A stretch of 64,000 bases of DNA from Ferruginibacter paludis (GTDB lineage: Bacteria; Bacteroidota; Bacteroidia; Chitinophagales; Chitinophagaceae): contig NZ_JAUFQJ010000002.1 of the NCBI RefSeq assembly GCF_030409685.1, forward strand, positions 1-64,000, given 5' to 3'. The first letter of the stretch is position 1, and the number at the start of each line of letters is the position of its first letter. This document shows, piece after piece, positions 51,475 through 58,520 of the stretch. Under the pieces are notes generated by a model, which ran no database searches, was not told where the DNA came from, and was given only the letters and a program-made list of their open reading frames with translations. Position numbers and translations under genes: made by a program.

Positions 51475-53598
51475 ATGAAGATTTTTTTTAAAATATTGCT
51501 TGGAGTTGTCTTGGCGGGTGCTATAGCAGGGTACATTTACTGGCAGCAACATAAAAAAGGAATTGTAAAAAATGCCATACAAAACGCCATTGAAAACAAA
51601 TCCGACAGTTTATATTTTATACACTACGACAGCTCGCAGATTGATGAAATCAATGGCAATGCGTCGTTTTATAAAATTACTTTACAAAGCGATAGCATGC
51701 AACAGGCGATGCTAAAGGCGGGGGATAGCTTACCCAATGCCTTATATAATATCAGGGCAGAAGAAGTAACTGTAAGAGGGGTAGATATTCCGGGATTGGT
51801 TCAGGGGCAACATGTGTCAGCTAAAGCAATTATCATTAATAAGCCGCGTATTCAAATAATAAATACAGGTGCAGATAAACCGAAACCTTTTACCTACAAT
51901 GATACACTTGAATTATACAAAAAAATTCTGGGCAGGTTTAATAGCATACGCGGCGACACCATTCGTGTAGTAAATGGTACTGTTTTAATAACCGATAAAA
52001 AAGGAAAGCCTTTAACTACCCTGGAAAATATCAACATTTCGCTTAATAATTTTTTAATTGACAGCACCAGGAATTATCAAAATATCATCAGTTATTTTAT
52101 AAAAGACGTTACGGCTTCTGTTGAGAATATTCAGCTGCCCGAGTCTGCGAATAACAGCCGTATTAATATTACCAATTTAGTGTATGATGCACCAAAAAAA
52201 ATATTGAAAGCAGGTGGTGTACAGCAATACAAACAACACAATACCGATGCTTTGGTGGACATAAAAAATGTGCAGGTGAGTAACCTGAATACAGACGCTT
52301 TTATTTTATTTCAACAACTAAAGGCAGGAGTGGTTACCGCGGATGGCGGACTGATAACGATCTACAAAAAAAGCAAAAAACTACAGTCTGGTAACGAGTC
52401 CACCGTGTTAACAAACGACCTCATAGATGAAGCGCAGATTGGTGGCATACAGTTGGGCAAAACCACTGTTATAATTGAAGATCCTGAAAAACCCGGCAAG
52501 CCTCCCTTTAAAATAAATGATGTTGAGTTTTCTGCGGCAGATATTGTCAGCAGTACCAATGGAGGCACTTTAAGCAACCTGGTTAGTAATGCCAATTGGA
52601 ATTTATCTGCAGGCGGTTTTTCATTTATCACTAAAAATAACTTGTATAAGGTGAGGGCTGAAGGGTTGGTATTAAATAATAAGGCAGGTACAATAAAGGT
52701 AAAGCATGTTGCATATAAGCCGCTTTTAACTGAGGCAGCTTTTGTAAAAAAACTTTCCATTCAAAAGGACCGGTATGATATTGATGCAACTGATATCAAT
52801 GTAAGTGGTTTGAATTTTAAAAAACTTATCAACGATAACGTACTGGAAACAGACGAGGTGTCTTTACGGGTAATGCTAAAAGTTTTTAACGATCGCACCT
52901 TGTCGTTTGATACCAGCAGCAAAGTAGGCAGATATCCTTACCAGGCTTTGTTGAAATTACCATTTCAATTATATATAAAAAGGCTCTTGGTGCATGATGG
53001 TGAGGTGTTGTATAAAGAACGGGGGAGAAAATCCAAGAAGACGGGCATTGTAGGTTTTACCCATATCGATGCAACTTTGAGCAATGTCACGAATATTGCA
53101 GCAAGAATAAAAACAAATAGTACATTGGTTTTAAACGCGAAGGCTCAATTTTTAAACGCTGCTGATATTGTTACTGAGTGGCGGATGCCGTTGAATCAGT
53201 CGGATAGCACTTTTTCGGCAGCCGGTTCTTTAGGCGCCATGAACGCTACCGTCTTAAATAGTATTACAGAACCTTTGGGGCTGGCAGCTATAAAAAACGG
53301 CACTATTAATAAATTGGCATTTGACCTTACCGGAAATAATTACAAGTCAAAGGGAAACACTACTTTTTTATATAATAACCTGGGAGTGTCAGTATTAAAG
53401 ATGGACGATAATGATGAACTAAAAAAGAGGGGGCTTGTCTCGTTACTGGCGAACACTTTGATAGTTAATAACAATCCGAAAAATGGCAATACCTATACCG
53501 GTGAAATTGATTTTGAAAGGGACATACACAAGTCGTTTTTCAACTTTCTCTGGAAAAGCATTTTTGATGGTGTTAAAAAAACCGTGATACGTAAATAG
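51475..53598 (+). CDS. AsmA/DUF748-like inner-membrane-anchored periplasmic protein
   Basis: 707 residues. An N-terminal helix (IFFKILLGVVLAGAIAGYIY) is followed by repeated beta-sheet sequence of the AsmA-like kind (VRGVDIPGLVQGQHVSAKAI, RADTIRVVNGTVLITDKKG-like SIRGDTIRVVNGTVLITD). A conserved C-terminal region (FLNAADIVTEWRMPLNQSDS; GLAAIKNGTINKLAFDLTG) is shared by Bacteroidota homologues. AsmA-like proteins, as TamB, bridge the envelope to carry phospholipids. Its place 107 bp after TamL supports this role. Confidence 0.78.
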   Translation: MKIFFKILLGVVLAGAIAGYIYWQQHKKGIVKNAIQNAIENKSDSLYFIHYDSSQIDEINGNASFYKITLQSDSMQQAMLKAGDSLPNALYNIRAEEVTVRGVDIPGLVQGQHVSAKAIIINKPRIQIINTGADKPKPFTYNDTLELYKKILGRFNSIRGDTIRVVNGTVLITDKKGKPLTTLENINISLNNFLIDSTRNYQNIISYFIKDVTASVENIQLPESANNSRINITNLVYDAPKKILKAGGVQQYKQHNTDALVDIKNVQVSNLNTDAFILFQQLKAGVVTADGGLITIYKKSKKLQSGNESTVLTNDLIDEAQIGGIQLGKTTVIIEDPEKPGKPPFKINDVEFSAADIVSSTNGGTLSNLVSNANWNLSAGGFSFITKNNLYKVRAEGLVLNNKAGTIKVKHVAYKPLLTEAAFVKKLSIQKDRYDIDATDINVSGLNFKKLINDNVLETDEVSLRVMLKVFNDRTLSFDTSSKVGRYPYQALLKLPFQLYIKRLLVHDGEVLYKERGRKSKKTGIVGFTHIDATLSNVTNIAARIKTNSTLVLNAKAQFLNAADIVTEWRMPLNQSDSTFSAAGSLGAMNATVLNSITEPLGLAAIKNGTINKLAFDLTGNNYKSKGNTTFLYNNLGVSVLKMDDNDELKKRGLVSLLANTLIVNNNPKNGNTYTGEIDFERDIHKSFFNFLWKSIFDGVKKTVIRK

Positions 53599-53616
53599 AA
53601 AATAGTAAAAATAAAA

Positions 53617-53640
53617 ACCGGGCAAAGTTATTCGCCCGGT
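53617..53640 (-). terminator. Terminator of the minus-strand small-gene pair
   Basis: ACCGGGC (53617-53623) and GCCCGGT (53634-53640) form a 7-bp G/C-rich stem with a 10-base loop. On the minus strand the stem is followed by TTTTTATTTTT, so it ends the transcript of 54314-53686. On the plus strand, where the AsmA-like gene ends at 53598, no T run follows. Confidence 0.78.
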
Positions 53641-53685
53641 GAAGTATGAGGAAACGTATAAAGATATCCGGTTATTATTACCGGT

Positions 53686-53928
53686 TTATACTTTATCCTT
53701 GTCTGTGCCGGTGTTGTCTTCTTCAGGGATTAAGGAATCATTTTTAACTCCTTCTTCAAAGCCCTGTAATTTTTCATCCGATAAATTTTTATCATCCTCA
53801 AAATTCAGGATGATGTCTTCATCCTGTTCATTCACTATTTTTTCTTTTGGATCTTGATTCATCCGCATTGAGGTTGTTTGAAAATTACTATCTTTTGTAA
53901 GCTCATCTGCATAATTGTATTCTTTCAT
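53686..53928 (-). CDS. Small acidic protein of unknown function
   Basis: 80 residues, strongly acidic (DEDIILNFEDDKNLSDEKLQ; PEEDNTGTDKDK), probably disordered. Its first four bases overlap the stop of the preceding gene (ATGA), and a good terminator follows, which supports a real gene. Small acidic proteins of this kind are often stress-related in the phylum. No family was recognised. Confidence 0.6.
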   Translation of the reverse strand: MKEYNYADELTKDSNFQTTSMRMNQDPKEKIVNEQDEDIILNFEDDKNLSDEKLQGFEEGVKNDSLIPEEDNTGTDKDKV

Positions 53929-54314
53929 GACAATTGTTTGATGGGTAAATTAAAAATATTTTTGGCAATGGCAAGTGCGATTGATTTGACCTTGTAGCGG
54001 TTGTTTGCAAAGAAGCGGTTAATATTTCCTTGTACTAGTTTGTCTGCTGCTTTTGCAACAAAGGAACCATTGTTGAGACCAATTTTATTTTTCATTAAAT
54101 CCGTAGCGGAATAAAATGACTGATCAATCAAATTATCAAAAAGCTGCGGGATATGGGCTGTCCCGTTTCCCAACTTTCTTTTCAATAAAAACACCGGGTC
54201 TACTGATTGCTGAATAGTTTGCAACTGGTGAATAAACATAGCTTTCTCGACCCGTTCAGCTGCCTTCAAATTTTCGATGTTATTGGCTAATTGCTGCCTG
54301 TTAATGATAGACAT
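53925..54314 (-). CDS. Conserved-looking hypothetical protein
   Basis: 129 residues, mainly helical (NNIENLKAAERVEKAMFIHQ; DNLIDQSFYSATDLMKNKI), no signal peptide or membrane span. It is coupled with the acidic protein by a 4-bp overlap and lies 118 bp downstream of the YtxH gene on the same strand, so the three may share a general-stress or envelope-stress transcript. The function is not known to me. Confidence 0.6.
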   Translation of the reverse strand: MSIINRQQLANNIENLKAAERVEKAMFIHQLQTIQQSVDPVFLLKRKLGNGTAHIPQLFDNLIDQSFYSATDLMKNKIGLNNGSFVAKAADKLVQGNINRFFANNRYKVKSIALAIAKNIFNLPIKQLS

Positions 54315-54431
54315 AGAAAAAAATACAGTTCATAAGGAGTTAAAAAAAATGACCTGGTTAAAACAATTCTCCACATCTCAATTAATGAAATCTAATCTAA
54401 TCGTATAACCAGGCCACCAAATGTACTTTTT

Positions 54432-54710
54432 TTAAAAAGCTTTTTCAGGGTTGTAATTCTCGCTGCTTTCTACTTCTTTCTTTGCCTTATCCATCATTTG
54501 CCTGGCATCGCCTTTTATGTTTTTATATTTTTCAGAAACGGTTTCTCCAAATTTGTTAACACCTTCCTTAACTGAATCAGTCAGGTCATTGCCTTTCTTT
54601 GCAATTTTTTTTCGTGTTTCAGATCCCTTATCCGGAGCCATTAATATTCCTAAAATTGCGCCTGCTGCGGCACCTGCTAATACACCTGTTAATAATTTTG
54701 CTTTTGACAT
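54432..54710 (-). CDS. YtxH-domain protein (general-stress type)
   Basis: 92 residues. The start KLLTGVLAGAAAGAILGILM is a Gly/Ala-rich membrane segment followed by APDKGSETRKKI, the YtxH signature. The remainder is a charged helix (ESVKEGVNKFGETVSEKYKN-like DSVKEGVNKFGETVSEKYKN). YtxH-like proteins are induced by stress in Bacillus and are widespread in Bacteroidota; their biochemical role is unknown. It is preceded by a long A/T-rich upstream region. Confidence 0.88.
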   Translation of the reverse strand: MSKAKLLTGVLAGAAAGAILGILMAPDKGSETRKKIAKKGNDLTDSVKEGVNKFGETVSEKYKNIKGDARQMMDKAKKEVESSENYNPEKAF

Positions 54711-55103
54711 AGTATTTGTTTTTAGAATCGTTTTAAAAAGTTATTCAGGTATAGGGTTTCCAAAATGCTGCCAACTGTTGAAAAGCATTGTTAATACTAC
54801 CTAAATCAGTGCAATTAAGGCTTTTCAACGTGTCTATGGTCGCATCTAATCCAATGTTCTTCTCATGCCTGAGTATCTTTTTCTACAAATGAGGAATATA
54901 AAGCACATGGAAAAGGATGGAATAAACATTTAACCCGCTTACAATACTGTGTTTGCCGGGCAACAGGGTTAAAATTAACGGCACGATTGTAATATAATGC
55001 TAAGTGTAATTCATTTGAAAGACGCAGAATGCAGTAAAACAATCAATCTTTCCTAATAGTGTTCTCAAGAACTATTTTTTAAACTTTAAACCTGATCAAC
55101 GCG
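54711..55103. other. 393-bp divergent promoter region
   Basis: It lies between the YtxH gene (minus) and the small lipoprotein gene (plus). No ORF, remnant or strong hairpin was found. A TTGTAATATAATG string near 54985 is a possible promoter element. Both flanking genes look like envelope-stress genes and may share a regulator here. Confidence 0.4.
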
Positions 55104-55280
55104 ATGAAAAAAACAACACTTTCAACATTATTGCTGGTAGCCGTAGCAATAACTTTACTACCTGGTTGCCAGGCAATCGGCGACATATTTAAAGCCGGTA
55201 TGTGGACGGGTATACTGGTAGTAGTTATTGTAGTAGGTTTAATAATTTACCTCATTAGCAGGTTTGGAAGAAAAGAGTAA
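55104..55280 (+). CDS. Small inner/outer-membrane lipoprotein with one transmembrane helix
   Basis: About 58 residues: a lipoprotein signal peptide ending LLPGC, then QAIGDIFKAGMWTG and one hydrophobic helix (ILVVVIVVGLIIYLI), ending SRFGRKE. The lipobox, the conserved-looking GDIFKAGMWTG stretch and the terminator 73 bp downstream support a real gene too short for standard ORF cut-offs. Similar tiny proteins are common in Bacteroidota, without known function. The coordinate of the ATG may be off by one base. Confidence 0.7.
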   Translation: MKKTTLSTLLLVAVAITLLPGCQAIGDIFKAGMWTGILVVVIVVGLIIYLISRFGRKE

Positions 55281-55353
55281 AGGGTGATTGAATGTAATAC
55301 AACCGCAACGAACAGTTGAAGCCGGAAATGCGGTGCAGCAAATGTGAGATTAA

Positions 55354-55389
55354 ATAAAGAAAGCAGGCTCTTGTGCCTGCTTTCTTTAT
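55354..55389. terminator. Perfect 15-bp bidirectional terminator
   Basis: ATAAAGAAAGCAGGC (55354-55368) and GCCTGCTTTCTTTAT (55375-55389) form a perfect stem with a 6-base loop between the lipoprotein gene and the convergent receiver gene ending at 55427. Confidence 0.88.
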
Positions 55390-55426
55390 GTGGGTATGTG
55401 TTTACAAATACAGCCGGCATGATAAC

Positions 55427-55804
55427 TCAATGCGCCAAAGTTTCCATAATTCCGTTGATGGTTTCTTTGGAAAATGGTTTGCTGAGAAAATAGTCTACAC
55501 CCTCTTTGAACGCTTTCTGTTTGTCAGCAACGTTGTCATGTGCTGTAATCATAATTATTTTGGAAAGAGGATGAAAGCGTTTGATATAGCTGATAAAATT
55601 TACGCCCAGGCCGTCCGGTAAATGGTTGTCTAAAAAAATTATTTCAGGCTCATTCTTCTCTAGCATACTTGCTGCATCTTTTAATGAGTTAACGTATTCG
55701 GACTGTAACCGCTTTTTTCGCAACAGGTTGCCCAACAGATAACAGATATCTTTCTCATCATCTATAATTAGTACATCAATTTGTTTAACGTCAAGGGTAG
55801 TCAA
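55427..55804 (-). CDS. Single-domain response regulator
   Basis: 125 residues from an in-frame TTG at 55804, the start that best fits a receiver (DVLIIDDEKDICYLL). A further TTG at 55861 would give 144 residues with an unlikely N-terminus. Phospho-acceptor Asp59 (IIFLDNHLPDG), the ITAHD segment and the lysine in FLSKPFS are present. No output domain. It is divergent from the NtrC-type regulator at 56018, a layout that suggests a shared signalling path, but no histidine kinase lies nearby. Confidence 0.82.
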   Translation of the reverse strand: MTTLDVKQIDVLIIDDEKDICYLLGNLLRKKRLQSEYVNSLKDAASMLEKNEPEIIFLDNHLPDGLGVNFISYIKRFHPLSKIIMITAHDNVADKQKAFKEGVDYFLSKPFSKETINGIMETLAH

Positions 55805-56017
55805 AATAAATAGTTTTATTATACAAGTGTCAATTATAACGCCAACTTGCCGTAGGAGCAAACGAGTTAATAATGAAAAATGCTAACAATGTACCTCCAC
55901 ATATCGTTGAAAAATCTCCCCATATACTTTATAGATGTATTACATGTAATGAAAAAAAAAGTGGCAGGATATTTTCAATTGTTACAATAACTTTCGATAA
56001 CTACCAATTAAAACAGT

Positions 56018-57442
56018 ATGAAAAAAAAGATATTAATTATTGATGACGATCTTGATATGTGTGCCTTATTAAGCAGCTTCTTAACTCGAAATAATTATGA
56101 AGTGGAAGTATCTTACTCGGCGGTGCAGGGTATAGCCAAATTTAAGCAATCTAATTTTGATATTGTCATTTCTGATTTTAGGTTGGGTGATAAAGATGGC
56201 AAAGATGTATTGCTGGAAATAAGAGCCCACAATCCCAATGCGATTGTACTCATCATTACAGGATACAGCGATATAAAAATTGCAGTAGAAGTGATTAAGT
56301 TAGGGGCATACGACTATATAACCAAACCGTTGATACCTGACGAGGTGCTGAGTGTTCTTAAAAATGCAGTCAATAAGTTTAATGCAAATGCCGAAAAGCA
56401 ATTGAATCATCCACTTAAAAATAGTCCGTTAACCGATGATAAGTCTTTTTTAACCGGCCATGCCGACAGTACAAGAGAATTATACCGCCAGGTAGAAATA
56501 GTAGCAACTACAGATTACAGTGTAATTCTGTATGGGGAAAGTGGGACCGGTAAAGAAGTAATAGCCAAAAAAATTCATGATTTAAGCCATCGTAAAAACA
56601 AGCCTTTTGTAGCAATGGATTGTGGCACCCTCTCAAAAGAGTTGGCAGGTAGTGAATTATTCGGACATGTAAAAGGTGCGTTTACGGGAGCCCAGTCTGA
56701 TAAGGAGGGGCACTTTGAAATGGCCAACGAAGGGACATTGTTTTTGGATGAAGTGGCCAATTTATCATACGATATTCAGGCTTCGTTGTTAAGGGTGATA
56801 CAGGAAAGGAAATTCAAAAGAGTGGGAGGCACCAAAGAAATATCGCTCGATATAAGAATCATTGTAGCTTCCAATGAAAATCTTCAGGATGCTTACCGGA
56901 AAGGCAAATTCAGGGAAGACTTGTATCACCGTTTTAATGAATTCTGTATACAATTACCCCCATTACGCCAACGGAAAGAAGACATCCCGTTATTTGCCAA
57001 TTTCTTTCTTAAAAATACATGTGCAGAACTTAATAAGGATGTAAAGGGATTCGCCAATGATGTAATTGACATGTTCGTCAATTATACATGGCCAGGCAAT
57101 CTGCGGGAATGCAGGAATGTAATTCGACGCTCGGTATTACTTTGTAATGAAGAAATTATCACAGCCAACTTATTGCCCGCGGAAATCATTTTACAATATG
57201 CTAATAAAGAATATAAACACGATAACCCCGTTTATACATCTGGGGATAACAATACCAACGGATCTGAAGTGTTAACACCTGTTAAAAAAGATGTCTATCT
57301 TAAAGACACTGCGGCCAAAGCAGAATATGAAGCTATTATGAAAGTGCTGAAGGAGGTAAACTTTAACAAGACAAAAGCTGCCATTATTTTAAATGTTGAC
57401 AGAAAAACCCTGTATAACAAAATAAAAAACTACGAAAATTAA
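56018..57442 (+). CDS. Sigma-54-dependent NtrC-family response regulator
   Basis: 474 residues. Receiver with Asp53 (VISDFRLGDKDG), AAA+ domain with Walker A GESGTGKE, the sigma-54 contact loop GAFTGA, Walker B LFLDEVANL and the arginine-finger region GKFREDLYHR, and a C-terminal Fis-type HTH (KTKAAIILNVDRKTLYNKIK). It should activate promoters read by RpoN. No cognate kinase is adjacent; the hybrid kinases at 3-12 kb are far away. Targets are not known. Confidence 0.93.
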   Translation: MKKKILIIDDDLDMCALLSSFLTRNNYEVEVSYSAVQGIAKFKQSNFDIVISDFRLGDKDGKDVLLEIRAHNPNAIVLIITGYSDIKIAVEVIKLGAYDYITKPLIPDEVLSVLKNAVNKFNANAEKQLNHPLKNSPLTDDKSFLTGHADSTRELYRQVEIVATTDYSVILYGESGTGKEVIAKKIHDLSHRKNKPFVAMDCGTLSKELAGSELFGHVKGAFTGAQSDKEGHFEMANEGTLFLDEVANLSYDIQASLLRVIQERKFKRVGGTKEISLDIRIIVASNENLQDAYRKGKFREDLYHRFNEFCIQLPPLRQRKEDIPLFANFFLKNTCAELNKDVKGFANDVIDMFVNYTWPGNLRECRNVIRRSVLLCNEEIITANLLPAEIILQYANKEYKHDNPVYTSGDNNTNGSEVLTPVKKDVYLKDTAAKAEYEAIMKVLKEVNFNKTKAAIILNVDRKTLYNKIKNYEN

Positions 57443-57533
57443 GGTGTAAAATTTCTTTCCGTATTTGAAAAGCTGGTATGAAGTTAGCACCATACACATG
57501 CAAATAATTGCCTAATATTTAAAACATTCGATT

Positions 57534-57908
57534 ATGAGTATCACACCAGGTGAAATGACAACCCTTTCCGCCGTACTGGAAAAACTGCGTATTAAAAAGC
57601 GTGATAGCGAGTTTAGAATGACGCCAGAAGGATTCGGCACAGGCAATGGTAAATATTATACTCCGGAACAGCTAAAGATCATTAAAACATATCGGTTCGA
57701 GGGAGATTCTGATCCTTCAGATTCTTCTATTATTTACTTAATTGAAGCAGATAATGGATTAATTGGTTATAGCCTGGATGCCTATGGCGCATACAGTGAT
57801 CATGAAGATGATGGTTATGATGATTTCATTCGCAAGATTCAAATGGAAGAAAGGGATGAGCAAATTATTTTTGAGGATAAGCCGGAAAATTTAACACCCG
57901 TGGAGTAA
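57534..57908 (+). CDS. Hypothetical protein of Bacteroidota type
   Basis: 124 residues, no signal peptide or membrane helix. N-terminal part: TTLSAVLEKLRIKKRDSEFR; later an acidic stretch YSDHEDDGYDDFIRKIQMEE. The combination resembles small phosphoribosylpyrophosphate-free conserved hypothetical proteins that I cannot assign to a named family. It sits 91 bp behind the NtrC regulator and ends at a good terminator, so it is probably expressed with or after it. Confidence 0.68.
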   Translation: MSITPGEMTTLSAVLEKLRIKKRDSEFRMTPEGFGTGNGKYYTPEQLKIIKTYRFEGDSDPSDSSIIYLIEADNGLIGYSLDAYGAYSDHEDDGYDDFIRKIQMEERDEQIIFEDKPENLTPVE

Positions 57909-57942
57909 TCGCCCAGGGCGTAAAAAAGTGAATAGCTTTACG

Positions 57943-57988
57943 ACAGCATGCAGAATTTAATTCCTTAAATTATGTATGCTGTTTTTTT
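57943..57988 (+). terminator. Rho-independent-type terminator
   Basis: ACAGCAT (57943-57949) pairs with ATGCTGT (57976-57982), extended inward by AATTTAA/TTAAATT around a TTCC loop, and followed by TTTTTTT. It lies about 35 bp after the stop of the hypothetical gene at 57908. Confidence 0.8.
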
Positions 57989-58087
57989 AGGTCTTTTGGG
58001 TATTGGCGTTTAAACATCAGTTGACTGATTGCCCCATAGATTTTGTGTAACATAAAGTTGGATTGTTGAAAAAATAAAACATACAGC

Positions 58088-58474
58088 ATGACACTCTCTT
58101 TACAGATTGCATGGCTTTTTCTGTTACCTGTACCCATTGCCTGTATTGCCTGGACAGTAACGCACGAAGAAATATTTAAGGAGCCCCGGGAATTTTGTGT
58201 ACAATGCAGCAAGGAAGGATCGTTGCTGAAGAAAAAGTTCTTTTACCTTTTTACGTGTGAGTATTGCTTTAGCCATTATGTAACCGCGGCGATGCTTTTA
58301 TTAACCAACTTTAAGTTATTACTTCCAGACTGGAGAGGGTATATAATCGCAGGCTTTTCTTTGGTTTGGATTGCTAATATTTACATGAGTTTATATGCCC
58401 GTGTCCGAATGGAAATTAAAAAAGAAAAAATTGATATTGCAGAAAAAGAAGAACAATTAAATAACAGGAAATAA
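58088..58474 (+). CDS. Membrane protein with a zinc-ribbon-like loop
   Basis: 128 residues. An N-terminal membrane helix (IAWLFLLPVPIACIAWTV) leads to a loop with two CxxC pairs: C37/C40 (FCVQC) and C57/C60 (FTCEYC), which could bind zinc. Two more hydrophobic helices (TAAMLLLTNF; GYIIAGFSLVWIANIYMSLY) and a charged tail follow. The family is not known to me. A truncated copy lies at 16335. Its last codons and stop form the left arm of a 25-bp inverted repeat. Confidence 0.7.
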   Translation: MTLSLQIAWLFLLPVPIACIAWTVTHEEIFKEPREFCVQCSKEGSLLKKKFFYLFTCEYCFSHYVTAAMLLLTNFKLLLPDWRGYIIAGFSLVWIANIYMSLYARVRMEIKKEKIDIAEKEEQLNNRK

Positions 58475-58516
58475 ATGTTGAACTTGTTGAGTCAACATTT
58501 ATTTCCTGTTATTTAA
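58457..58516. repeat. 25-bp perfect inverted repeat acting as convergent terminator
   Basis: Arms 58457-58481 and 58492-58516 are perfect reverse complements (inner part AAATGTTGA / TCAACATTT) with a 10-base loop. The left arm includes the last codons and TAA stop (58472-58474) of the membrane protein gene; the right arm ends 4 bp before the stop of the convergent glucan-synthase-like gene (58521). It may stop both transcripts, although it is A/T-rich and lacks a classic G/C core. Confidence 0.8.
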
Positions 58517-58520
58517 AATA

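Noticed and set aside
54353..54413. Inverted repeat CCTGGTTA ... TAACCAGG with a 45-bp spacer
   Set aside because: Short arms and long loop without T run; could be chance. Not called as a terminator or operator.
55945..56000. Possible sigma-54 promoter (TGGCAGGATATTTTCA) before the NtrC-type gene
   Set aside because: The GC of the -12 element is missing at the required distance from GG, so it does not fit the -24/-12 consensus.
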